Positions 1-7,102 of a stretch of DNA of 42,772 bases are shown in pieces. The notes beneath the pieces were generated by a model, which searched no databases, was not told where the DNA came from, and saw only the letters and a list, made by a program, of their open reading frames with translations. Each line of letters begins with the position of its first letter. The stretch's first letter is position 1. Origin of the DNA: Candidatus Eremiobacterota bacterium (GTDB lineage Bacteria > Vulcanimicrobiota > CADAWZ01 > Ess09-12); assembly GCA_031082125.1 (NCBI GenBank), contig JAVHLM010000004.1, positions 249,042-291,813 on the forward strand. The letters are read 5' to 3'. The translations under genes were made by a program, and so were the position numbers.

Positions 1-1
1 G

Positions 2-655
2 CAGGGCGGCCAGCAGGGCGGTATGATGCAGGGCGGCCAGCAGGGCGGCATGATGGGCCCCGGCGGACAGCAGGGCGGCATGATGCAGGGCGGACAGCAG
101 GGCGGCATGATGCAGGGCGGACAGCAGGGTAACAGGTCCCAGGGCGGACAGAAGAGCGGTGGATACCCGACATACCAGGGCGGCAAGACGGGGAAAAAGA
201 AGACGAACACCCAGCAGGGCGGCGGATATCCTCAATATCAGGGTGGACAGCAGGGCGGCATGATGGGCCCCGGCGGGCAGCAGGGCGGCATGATGGGCCC
301 CGGCGGACAGCAGGGCGGCATGATGGGCCCCGGCGGACAGCAGGGCGGCATGATGCAGGGCGGACAGCAGGGCGGCATGATGGGGCCCGGCGGACAACAG
401 GGCGGCATGATGCAGGGCGGACAGCAGGGCCAGGGCGGACCCGGAATGGGCCCCGGCGGACAGCAGGGCGGCATGATGCAGGGCGGACAGCAGGGCCAGG
501 GCGGGCCCGGAATGGGTCCCGGCGGACAACAGGGCGGCATGATGGGCCCCGGCGGACAGCAGGGCGGCATGCAGGACCCCGGCGGCCAGCAGGGCGGCAT
601 GATGGGTCCGGGCGGGCAACAGGGCGGCATGCAGGGCGGCCAGCAGGGGTACGGG
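2..655 (+). repeat. Coding tandem repeat, 27-30 bp units
   Basis: Near-identical units beginning GGCGGACAGCAGGGCGGC are repeated in register with the reading frame. Two unit types alternate, one ending in ATGATGGGCCCC and one in ATGATGCAG. A longer double unit containing CAGGGCCAGGGCGG occurs twice, near 421-500. Variation is mostly silent, or changes GGA to GGC or GGG, which suggests recent expansion under protein-level constraint. The array is interrupted once, near 131-240. Confidence 0.85.
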
Positions 656-712
656 CAGGGCCAGAGGCCGGGCCAGTACACGCAAGGAATGAATCCTGGA
701 GGAAACCGTTAA
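2..712 (+). CDS. Gly/Gln/Met-rich tandem-repeat protein, 5'-truncated by window edge
   Basis: The frame is open from the first bases of the window, so the true start lies upstream; the first internal ATG is at 23. The product is almost wholly built of GGQQGGMM units followed by GP or Q, giving 9-10-residue repeats. One island near 131-240 differs: it is Lys/Tyr-rich, with YPTYQGG and GYPQYQGG around a KTGKKKTN stretch. There are no Cys residues, acidic residues are nearly absent, and no membrane segment is visible in this part. The composition suggests an intrinsically disordered, possibly secreted or surface protein. Met and Gln clusters could bind metal or make the protein sticky, but this is speculation. 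The next gene encodes a secreted protein and starts 18 bp downstream. I recognise no family. Confidence 0.75.
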   Translation, partial: QGGQQGGMMQGGQQGGMMGPGGQQGGMMQGGQQGGMMQGGQQGNRSQGGQKSGGYPTYQGGKTGKKKTNTQQGGGYPQYQGGQQGGMMGPGGQQGGMMGPGGQQGGMMGPGGQQGGMMQGGQQGGMMGPGGQQGGMMQGGQQGQGGPGMGPGGQQGGMMQGGQQGQGGPGMGPGGQQGGMMGPGGQQGGMQDPGGQQGGMMGPGGQQGGMQGGQQGYGQGQRPGQYTQGMNPGGNR

Positions 713-730
713 GGATAAATCAGTCACAAG

Positions 731-1753
731 ATGAAATACAGGCTGTTTATCGCGGCGCTGATACTGCTCTCGTGGATAACCTTTCCTTCCCCTGCGGAAG
801 GTCATGATTACCTTTTATCCCTCACGACTGACCAGGTCTATTTCAGCGCCGACGGAGGCGCTTCCTGGGACTGCCTTTACATAGAGAGCGATTTCCCTCT
901 CCATTATAACGATATAGCCATTGACGCAAGGAACCGCGTCATGTATGTCGCCTCAGGGAATGCCCTCATGAAGAGCGCCGATTCAGGAATCAACTGGGAG
1001 AGGCTCCACCCCTCGGGGAAGCCCGCTTCCGTCAATCTTATTACCGTAAGCAACGATGACAGCTCCTCAATCTATGCGGTAGAGCCCCGCGGCCTCTACT
1101 ACTCGCCCAACAGGGGCAGATCCTGGAAATCCCTGGCTCTCCCGGCGAAAGGAATCTGCTGTATCGCGGCATTCAGCGCCAGGAACAAGATTTATCTCTG
1201 CAACAACAGCAAGATTTACAGGAGCCTGGACAACGGCCTCACCTGGCAGTCCATCACTTCCGGCCTCCCGCGGGCCATCAACATAAGGGATATGGCAGTG
1301 AGCCCGTCCAGGAGCGATGAGATCTTTCTCTCTACATCCGAAGGCCTCTACAGGAGCAATGACGGGGGAAGAACCTGGTGGGAGAAAAAAATTACGAAAA
1401 AAGACTGGATCAAGTCTGAAAAAATACTTTACTGCCAGGGCAACCCTGACGTGGCTTACATGCTGTCAGTGGACGAGAAGGAGGGCGGCTTCGGCTTCCT
1501 GAGAAGGAGCAGCAATGGCGGCGACTCCTGGACCACCATCGCCCACAAGGAAGAAATACGGGCTTTTGCAGTCAATCCCGCAAACTCAAGTAAAGTCTAT
1601 TACCTGGGGCACAGCACCATGGAGATGTCGGGCACGGAGACTCTTTTCAGGAACATCTATGTGTCAGGTGACAGCGGAAAAAACTGGAAACAGCTTGAAG
1701 GCATGCTTCCCGGCTCGGAGAATATCACAAAAATCGTGGTCCGCCCCTGGTAA
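731..1753 (+). CDS. Secreted Asp-box (BNR/YCF48-like) beta-propeller protein
   Basis: The 340-residue product begins with a classic signal peptide: a Lys/Arg start, a hydrophobic stretch to about residue 18, then PSPAEG. The mature part contains seven Asp-box motifs of the S-x-D/N-x-G-x-x-W type, such as SADGGASW, SADSGINW, SPNRGRSW, SLDNGLTW, SNDGGRTW, SSNGGDSW and SGDSGKNW, spaced about 40-50 residues apart. This is the signature of sialidase/sortilin/YCF48-type propellers, where the box stabilises each blade. No sialidase arginine triad is evident, so an enzymatic role is unsupported; binding or scaffolding outside the cell is more likely. The gene follows the repeat protein by 18 bp and may be co-transcribed with it. 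The Shine-Dalgarno is weak (AAGGA well upstream). Confidence 0.8.
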   Translation: MKYRLFIAALILLSWITFPSPAEGHDYLLSLTTDQVYFSADGGASWDCLYIESDFPLHYNDIAIDARNRVMYVASGNALMKSADSGINWERLHPSGKPASVNLITVSNDDSSSIYAVEPRGLYYSPNRGRSWKSLALPAKGICCIAAFSARNKIYLCNNSKIYRSLDNGLTWQSITSGLPRAINIRDMAVSPSRSDEIFLSTSEGLYRSNDGGRTWWEKKITKKDWIKSEKILYCQGNPDVAYMLSVDEKEGGFGFLRRSSNGGDSWTTIAHKEEIRAFAVNPANSSKVYYLGHSTMEMSGTETLFRNIYVSGDSGKNWKQLEGMLPGSENITKIVVRPW

Positions 1754-1761
1754 CCGCACCG

Positions 1762-2073
1762 TTAACGGTTCTGCTGAGGTTTTGGCATCCCTTCCGGCAA
1801 GTCCTCATGGGGAGGCTTGCAGTACTTGCAAGGCTTGAATCCTGCCTGTGTCGCTGAAAGTGGGGAATCCAGGGGGACTATCTGGCTCTCATGGGGACAT
1901 TTTTTGCATTTCGGCATGTGATAAATCCGAGTGCTGCTGTCACCGACAAAATTTATCTGCTGGGCGATGGGGGCGTTGGGCTTGGACTGGGCTGTTTCCT
2001 CGCACCCGCTCAGCCATACCAGGAAAAATCCAAAGACTATCATTACCGCTATCACAAGAAGAACTTTCCTCAT
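1762..2073 (-). CDS. Small lipoprotein with Ada-like Cys4 zinc-binding motif
   Basis: The 103-residue product starts with a hydrophobic signal and the lipobox WLSGC, so it is probably lipid-anchored at the cell surface or periplasm. After a short linker it carries a pattern resembling the Ada-type metal-binding fold often found at the end of secreted nucleases: FVGDSSTRIYHMPKC, then CKKC spacing, then AGFKPCKYCKP. Four cysteines in two C-x2-C pairs could hold one zinc. In Ada that domain senses methyl phosphotriesters; in small secreted proteins its role is unknown. A good SD (AGAGGAGGAGAC) precedes the ATG. It converges with the propeller gene, 8 bp from that gene's stop. Confidence 0.75.
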   Translation of the reverse strand: MRKVLLVIAVMIVFGFFLVWLSGCEETAQSKPNAPIAQQINFVGDSSTRIYHMPKCKKCPHESQIVPLDSPLSATQAGFKPCKYCKPPHEDLPEGMPKPQQNR

Positions 2074-2112
2074 GTCTCCTCCTCTTTGACTTCCTGCCAG
2101 AGATCAGTTCAC

Positions 2113-2127
2113 GGGGGGCATCCCCCC
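2113..2127. repeat. GC hairpin in divergent leader
   Basis: Six G residues (2113-2118) and six C residues (2122-2127) flank the loop CAT. The hairpin lies about 40 bases before the ATG of the minus-strand lipoprotein, in its probable 5' leader, and upstream of csaB on the other strand. No T-run follows on either strand, so it is not a standard terminator. Confidence 0.5.
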
Positions 2128-2196
2128 ATAAAATATTACTTATTCTTAACTCATTTGATAATTCCTTTTTCGCCATGAATTCCGGGAGGAAAAAAC

Positions 2197-2208
2197 ATGA
2201 TGACGTAA
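2197..2208 (+). other. Leader mini-ORF (Met-Met-Thr-stop) before csaB
   Basis: The only strong Shine-Dalgarno upstream of csaB, GGGAGG at 2184-2189, is spaced correctly for the ATG at 2197 and not for csaB at 2222. Translation from 2197 gives ATG ATG ACG TAA and stops 13 bases before the csaB ATG. The frame differs from csaB, and an in-frame TGA at 2201 prevents extending csaB upstream. Reinitiation or coupling is plausible. A sequencing indel in the A-run is the alternative. Confidence 0.4.
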
Positions 2209-2221
2209 AATAACCTTTTCT

Positions 2222-3352
2222 ATGGGCAGACAGGGCAAGAGCGTTCTTATATCGGGCTATTACGGCTTCGGCAATATGGGAGATGAGGCAATTCTCTCAT
2301 CAATGATAAAAGCGCTCAACAGGTTTGTGCCCGAGCTCTCGATAAAAGTTATTGTGCAGAAGATGCCTGCCACCCCTTCCAGCTTCACTGTAATCCCCGT
2401 GCTGAGAAAGGATTATCTCCACCTCCTCAGGGCGATGCTGGGATGCGATCTTTTCATCAGCGGCGGAGGCGGACTCATACAGGATGTGACAGGGGTGAGC
2501 ACCATTCAGTATTACCTGGGAATGGTGATGCTTGCCAAGCTCATGGGCAAGAAGGTGATGTACTATGCCCAGGGCATCGGGCCGGTGAACACCGACAGGG
2601 GAAAATGGTACACCCGCTGGATCTCCGACAAGGCAGATCTCATCACCGTGCGGGACCGCGAGTCCAAAGAGGAGCTCATCAGGATGGGGGTGAAAAAGCC
2701 TCCCATCGTGGTCACCGCGGACCCGGTACTTGCCCTTGAGCCGTCGCCTCAGGCCAGGATAGATGAAATTACCAGGGAGGAAAGCCTTCCCGTGGGATCG
2801 TCGATGAAAATCGCCATTTCAATAAGACCCTGGAAGTCTGCCGTGGACTACACCGCCATAATGGCCGAGCTTGCAGACAGGCTTATCGAGCTGTACAATG
2901 CCGAGATAGTCTTCATACCCTTCCAGATATCACAGGATATGGAAGTCTGTGAGAAGGCAAGGGGGGCAATGAAGAGAAAAGCCCACCTTGTAAGGGGGAG
3001 TTATACCCCGGAAGAGCTCCTGGGTCTTATGGGCACCATGGACCTAATCATCGGGATGCGTCTTCACTCGCTGATCTTCGGCTGCACGCAGAACATACCG
3101 ATGATCGGCATAGTCTATGACCCGAAAGTGAAGATTTTTTCCGAGCTGATTGAGATTCCCTGCATTCCTCTCGATGAGGTAAACGCAGAAGGTATTATCG
3201 AGCTTGTAGGTGAACTTAATGAAGGGAGGGAAGTGCTCAGGAAAAAGCTCGGTCTCTCAAGCGGGCTGCTTCGGGAGAAAGCGCTCAAGACTGCCGAGCT
3301 TGCAGGGAAACTGATCGAAGGCTTTCCCGCGAGGGCTTTGGAGGAAGCATAG
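2222..3352 (+). CDS. csaB: CsaB-family polysaccharide pyruvyl transferase
   Basis: The 376-residue protein opens with the family hallmark VLISGYYGFGNMGDEAIL. It continues with GGGGLIQDVTG near residue 80, YAQGIGPVN near 115 and IGMRLHSLIFG near 277, all typical of the pyruvyl-transferase/WcaK superfamily. CsaB adds a ketal pyruvate from phosphoenolpyruvate to secondary cell-wall polysaccharide, which is then bound by SLH domains of S-layer proteins. The length fits the family. This start leaves almost no extension before the conserved motif, although it has no SD of its own. It heads a plus-strand cluster of envelope genes. No SLH protein is in the window, so the acceptor polymer is unknown. 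Confidence 0.9.
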   Translation: MGRQGKSVLISGYYGFGNMGDEAILSSMIKALNRFVPELSIKVIVQKMPATPSSFTVIPVLRKDYLHLLRAMLGCDLFISGGGGLIQDVTGVSTIQYYLGMVMLAKLMGKKVMYYAQGIGPVNTDRGKWYTRWISDKADLITVRDRESKEELIRMGVKKPPIVVTADPVLALEPSPQARIDEITREESLPVGSSMKIAISIRPWKSAVDYTAIMAELADRLIELYNAEIVFIPFQISQDMEVCEKARGAMKRKAHLVRGSYTPEELLGLMGTMDLIIGMRLHSLIFGCTQNIPMIGIVYDPKVKIFSELIEIPCIPLDEVNAEGIIELVGELNEGREVLRKKLGLSSGLLREKALKTAELAGKLIEGFPARALEEA

Positions 3353-3423
3353 CGGGGAACCTGTCTCTCATGAATCGTGATCTGCAGTTTAAAAATCAGT
3401 GGAGTCGATGGAGGGTTATTCTT

Positions 3424-4101
3424 ATGGTTCTTACCAAGAAGAGCATTATGGGTGACGTTGCCAGGAAAGCAGCGGAGATCACCAAGAAAATGGAATACTG
3501 TTTTCCTGATTACAGGAGACTGGCTGATTCCGGATCCATCAATCTCTTCACGCTTCTTTATTATCATGAGCTTCAGCACAGGCCCTTTGACTCCCGCTGG
3601 GAGGGAAGGGACCGGGTGGTCACCACAAAAGGCCCGCAGACAGCAAGTCAGTGCGCCGTTCTTGCCGAGATGGAATATTTTGGATGGAACCAGGCAAATA
3701 CTCTGCTGTCGCGCATATATGGAGGTGATCAGAACCTTATTGTCGATACGCCGGGCGCCGACATCATCGCCTCTTCGCCTGACATGGCGATGACAATAGC
3801 CAACGGGATAGCCCTCTGGGCAAGAACCATCCAGGCGGAGTTCAAGGTCTATGCCGTCCTTGACAGCCTCTCTGAGGCAAGGTTCCTGGAAATAATATAT
3901 TCCACGGCGCTCGCCCAGCTTCAGAACATTGTCACCGTCCTCAGAATACCGCAGGGACATTACAGGGGAGATATCATCCACAACTGGTTCACCCTGGGAT
4001 GGCACATCGAGGAGGCTGACTTCCAGGATATGGAATCAATATTTCATGCATTTTCCGGAGCCTCCAAGATGAGAGGGAAGCCCACGGTCCTGATCGGCTG
4101 A
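3424..4101 (+). CDS. Degenerate transketolase N-terminal-domain protein (predicted pseudoenzyme)
   Basis: The product, 225 residues from this start, aligns by eye along its length with the thiamine-diphosphate-binding half of transketolase. SRWEGRDRVVTTKG matches the conserved PxWxxRDRFVLSKGH block. TPGADIIASSPDMAM matches TPGxExxTGSLGQG. KVYAVLDSLSEA matches the YxxxGDGE block. LGWHIEEADFQDMESI matches FGWHVIEVDGHDxxxI. The key residues are gone: the His after SKG is Pro, GLGQG is SPDMA, the cofactor GDG is LDS, and GHD is FQD. Cofactor binding and catalysis are therefore very unlikely. I chose ATG 3424 because GGAGGG lies 8 bases upstream; ATG 3370 is in frame but lacks an SD. No C-terminal transketolase subunit follows; the next gene is ftsE. 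Its role is unknown, perhaps a scaffold or a sugar-phosphate sensor for the envelope cluster. Confidence 0.7.
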   Translation: MVLTKKSIMGDVARKAAEITKKMEYCFPDYRRLADSGSINLFTLLYYHELQHRPFDSRWEGRDRVVTTKGPQTASQCAVLAEMEYFGWNQANTLLSRIYGGDQNLIVDTPGADIIASSPDMAMTIANGIALWARTIQAEFKVYAVLDSLSEARFLEIIYSTALAQLQNIVTVLRIPQGHYRGDIIHNWFTLGWHIEEADFQDMESIFHAFSGASKMRGKPTVLIG

Positions 4102-4168
4102 GGGCACCGCCCCCGCGGTGGAGAGCCTGGATTCTCTCACTGTCAACTCCCTGGAGCGATCATTCTCA

Positions 4169-4876
4169 ATGATAGAAATGCACAACATCAACCTTGTTTA
4201 CCGCAACGGGGTCCAGGCACTTTCAGATATCAACCTTTACGTGGAAAAGGGCGAGTTCATCTTCCTCGTGGGGTCCACCGGCTCAGGGAAATCAAGCCTC
4301 CTGAAGCTCATTTACCGCGAAGTGGTGCCGTCCTCGGGGGACATCTATGTCAATGACAGGGACATCACCGACATGAAGAGGCGTGAAGTGCCTTACCTGC
4401 GGAGAATGCTTGGAGTGGTCTTTCAGGATTTCAAGCTCATCCCCCAGAAGACAGTGTATGAGAATGTGGCCTATGCCCTTGAAGTGACGGGAACAAAGGG
4501 CAAAGAGATAGCGCCAAGGGTCCACAAGGTGCTCGAGCTTGTAAACCTTGAAGGGAAGGCAAAAAGGTTCCCCGGCGAGCTCTCGGGAGGCGAACAGCAG
4601 CGCACGTCCCTTGCAAGGGCTCTTGTGAACTCCCCCCTCATCCTTCTTGCCGATGAACCCACGGGAAACCTGGATCCCGAGTCTTCATGGGAAATCATGC
4701 AGCTCCTGCACAGGATCAACCAGCAGGCAACGACGGTCCTCATGGCGACCCATAACCGCGAGGTAGTTGACTTGATGAAAAAAAGAGTAGTGGTTCTCTC
4801 AAAGGGCAGGATCTCCGTGGACCAGGAGAGGGGCTCTTACTTTCCCATCGTGGGTGAAGCGCAACAGGAGAAGTGA
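4169..4876 (+). CDS. ftsE: Cell-division ABC transporter ATP-binding protein FtsE
   Basis: The product has every ABC ATPase motif: Walker A GSTGSGKSS, Q-loop VFQDFKLIP, signature LSGGEQQRTS, Walker B ILLADEPTGNLDP and the H-loop ATHN. FtsE drives FtsX to activate peptidoglycan hydrolases at the division septum or cell wall. I place the start at ATG 4169 (MIEMHNINLVYRNG), which matches the family N-terminus, with GGAG 12 bases upstream. A GTG at 4118 would add 17 residues unlike other FtsE proteins. The protein is 235 residues, slightly longer than typical. Three bases separate it from ftsX, so the pair is almost certainly translated together. Confidence 0.95.
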   Translation: MIEMHNINLVYRNGVQALSDINLYVEKGEFIFLVGSTGSGKSSLLKLIYREVVPSSGDIYVNDRDITDMKRREVPYLRRMLGVVFQDFKLIPQKTVYENVAYALEVTGTKGKEIAPRVHKVLELVNLEGKAKRFPGELSGGEQQRTSLARALVNSPLILLADEPTGNLDPESSWEIMQLLHRINQQATTVLMATHNREVVDLMKKRVVVLSKGRISVDQERGSYFPIVGEAQQEK

Positions 4877-4879
4877 CCG

Positions 4880-5758
4880 ATGTCCAATTTCTCTTACTTC
4901 TTCAGGGAAGTATATATCAATATGAAAAGAAACGTGCTGATGAGCGCGGCTTCCATATCCACTGTACTGATTCTCTCGCTGATGCTCGGCTTTTTTATAA
5001 TAATAGTGATGAACCTGAACTATTGGAGCGAAAACCTGGTAAAACAGCTCCAGATCGTGGTCTATATCTCCGACGACTTCAACGAGAGGCAGATCAAGGT
5101 TCTCAAGAGCTCCCTCGAGACGACGGCCGGTGTCTCCACCATCACCTATATTCCCAAGGACGAGGCCCTGAAAAAACTCAGGGAGAAGCTTAAAAACCAG
5201 CTTGAGCTCTCCGAGATAGGCAAGAATCCTCTTCCCAACTCTTTCGAGATCACTGTCAGTGAGCCCGGCAAGATCCCCCACGTGGCATCGCTTATCCGGC
5301 ATTACCCCGGAATAGAGAAGGTAAGATATGGTGAAAACATCACCAGCAAGCTCATATCAATCAACAAGGCCGTTCACTGGGTGGGCATCATCATTGTGAG
5401 CGCCCTGCTCATATCCACCATCTTCATCGTGAGCAACACCATAAGAATAACAGTCTTTGCTCGGCGCAAGGAGATATCCATCATGCAGCTTGTGGGCGCA
5501 GCGAACTGGTTTATCCGCTGGCCTTTCATCCTGGAAGGGGTGCTCCAGGGAGTCATAGGCTCTCTTATCTCCGTCATCCTCCTCAAGGTGGCATACGGGT
5601 ATCTGATCCCCAAAGTGCATATGGCACTTCCTTTCCTTATCATGGTCCCTGCCCACTCCCTCATTGCCCTGGTCACCCTCACGCTGCTGGGAACGGGCTT
5701 CATTGTGGGAGCCGCAGGGAGCCTCATCTCGGTGAACAAGTTCCTCAGGTTGCAATAA
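4880..5758 (+). CDS. ftsX: Cell-division protein FtsX
   Basis: The 292-residue permease has one N-terminal membrane helix (about residues 20-43) and a soluble extracytoplasmic domain (about 45-165, with ELSEIGKNPLPNSFEITV). Three more helices follow near 168-190, 213-235 and 258-285. This is the FtsX topology: the outer domain contacts a hydrolase activator. RIRITVFARRKEISIMQLVGA-type residues after helix 2 form the usual cytoplasmic coupling segment to FtsE. The TAA stop overlaps the ATG of the M23 gene by one base, which supports a direct FtsEX-hydrolase partnership. Confidence 0.93.
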   Translation: MSNFSYFFREVYINMKRNVLMSAASISTVLILSLMLGFFIIIVMNLNYWSENLVKQLQIVVYISDDFNERQIKVLKSSLETTAGVSTITYIPKDEALKKLREKLKNQLELSEIGKNPLPNSFEITVSEPGKIPHVASLIRHYPGIEKVRYGENITSKLISINKAVHWVGIIIVSALLISTIFIVSNTIRITVFARRKEISIMQLVGAANWFIRWPFILEGVLQGVIGSLISVILLKVAYGYLIPKVHMALPFLIMVPAHSLIALVTLTLLGTGFIVGAAGSLISVNKFLRLQ

Positions 5759-6987
5759 TGGCAGGCTTCATGAACCATCTCGCCCAAAAACTGAAGCGCC
5801 CCTGTCACGTCACCGTGGCGGCGGCCCTGCTGTTCCTGCTTGCCACTTCGGCCTCTCATGGCGAGGGAGAGGTAAAGAATAAAGGGGAGCACCTGAGGAC
5901 CCTCAGAATGAAGATGGATGTGAAGAAAAAGCTCATCCAGCAGAGCCAGGGCCGCCTCCACTATGAAAAATTCCGCCTTTCGGTGATGAATGGAAGGGAA
6001 AGAGACCTGTCGGCGCAGCTCCAGACAACGGAGACCAACCTATGGAGCGTTGAAGAGGCCATAAGGAACTTGAATGACCGGAGGGTGAGAGTCACCGATG
6101 AGATTGCAGTGCTCCGGGCCAGGATCAAAGTGCTCCGGGACCGCCTCGATTCAAAACAGAAGCATCTCCTGCTCCGGCTCAGGGATATCTATACCAACAG
6201 GGAGATAAACTATTTCTCGGTGATCCTGGAATCTGAAAATTTCAGCGACTTCATCAACAGGGTCGAGTTTTTCCAGAGGATTGTAAAGGCAGACACGGAG
6301 ATGATTGCCGAATTCAAGGCCGAAAAGAAAAAGCTCAGCAATGAACAGGCCCGGCTCGAGGAGCTCGAGAGCGAGCTCGTGGCAATGGAGAAGGAGCAGC
6401 GAAAAAAACAATATTCCCTCCAGGGCCTCAGGAACACAAGAAGCGGGATCCTGGCCGAGGTCAGTCTACAGCGCAACCAGATTGCAAACAATGTCTATGA
6501 AATGGAGCTGCTCACCAAGGAGCTTGAATCCCAGCTTGAAGGCCTCATAAGAGAAGAGCAGGCCATGAACCAGAACAACACGAAGGAGGGGCCCATCAGA
6601 AGCGAGGCGAGGTACATCTGGCCTGCGAAAGGCTTTCTCACCTCGGCTTTCGGGTACAGGATGCATCCAATCCGTGGAATTGTCATCTTTCATTCCGGGA
6701 TAGATATCGGCGCTCTCTACGGAACCCCTGTTGTCTCCGCAGCCAGCGGGATAGTCATATATTCAGGCTGGTACGGCGGTTATGGGAACGCCGTTATCAT
6801 CGACCACGGAGGAGGCTACTCGTCACTCTACGCCCACTGCTCCACTCTTTACGTGGTGAAGAGGCAGAAAGTCTCACAGGGCTCTCTTATCGCTTCGGTG
6901 GGGAGCACGGGGATGAGCACGGGACCGCACCTCCATTTTGAGATAAGGCAGAACGGCGTGCCCATAGACCCGAGAGGAAAACTTTGA
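5758..6987 (+). CDS. EnvC-like coiled-coil M23 metallopeptidase
   Basis: The 409-residue protein has a signal sequence around residues 17-36, a long charged coiled coil (about 40-265) and a C-terminal M23/LytM domain (about 286-409). The zinc and catalytic residues look intact: H312 and D316 in HSGID, H360 in YAH, and H391/H393 in HLHF. So unlike E. coli EnvC, which has lost these residues and only activates amidases, this protein may cut peptidoglycan itself. Such coiled-coil/M23 proteins dock onto the FtsX outer domain, and the one-base overlap with ftsX fits that. The name EnvC reflects architecture only. Confidence 0.9.
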   Translation: MAGFMNHLAQKLKRPCHVTVAAALLFLLATSASHGEGEVKNKGEHLRTLRMKMDVKKKLIQQSQGRLHYEKFRLSVMNGRERDLSAQLQTTETNLWSVEEAIRNLNDRRVRVTDEIAVLRARIKVLRDRLDSKQKHLLLRLRDIYTNREINYFSVILESENFSDFINRVEFFQRIVKADTEMIAEFKAEKKKLSNEQARLEELESELVAMEKEQRKKQYSLQGLRNTRSGILAEVSLQRNQIANNVYEMELLTKELESQLEGLIREEQAMNQNNTKEGPIRSEARYIWPAKGFLTSAFGYRMHPIRGIVIFHSGIDIGALYGTPVVSAASGIVIYSGWYGGYGNAVIIDHGGGYSSLYAHCSTLYVVKRQKVSQGSLIASVGSTGMSTGPHLHFEIRQNGVPIDPRGKL

Positions 6988-6994
6988 AAACATC

Positions 6995-7024
6995 TTGAAA
7001 TGATGCGGCCTCTTCTGTTACAAT
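6995..7024 (+). promoter_or_regulatory. Sigma70-like promoter for the S41 protease pair
   Basis: TTGAAA (6995-7000) and TACAAT (7019-7024) are separated by 18 bases, just after the M23 gene stop. The first protease gene begins at 7103 behind the SD GGAGG. The promoter would let the proteases be expressed separately from ftsEX. Confidence 0.5.
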
Positions 7025-7102
7025 AGTAGAGCGTGAAGTGCAGAAAACAGATAAATCCCGGGGAGCCCTGAAGCCCCTGGCTTACAAGATATGGAGGTTT
7101 AA

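Noticed and set aside
2-655. Possible CRISPR-like array
   Set aside because: Repeats are contiguous, in frame and without unique spacers of constant length; they are coding.
238-681. Pro/Cys-rich minus-strand frame opposite the repeat protein
   Set aside because: It is the mirror of the GGQQGGMM array; its repeats follow from the coding repeat, and it has no independent start signal.
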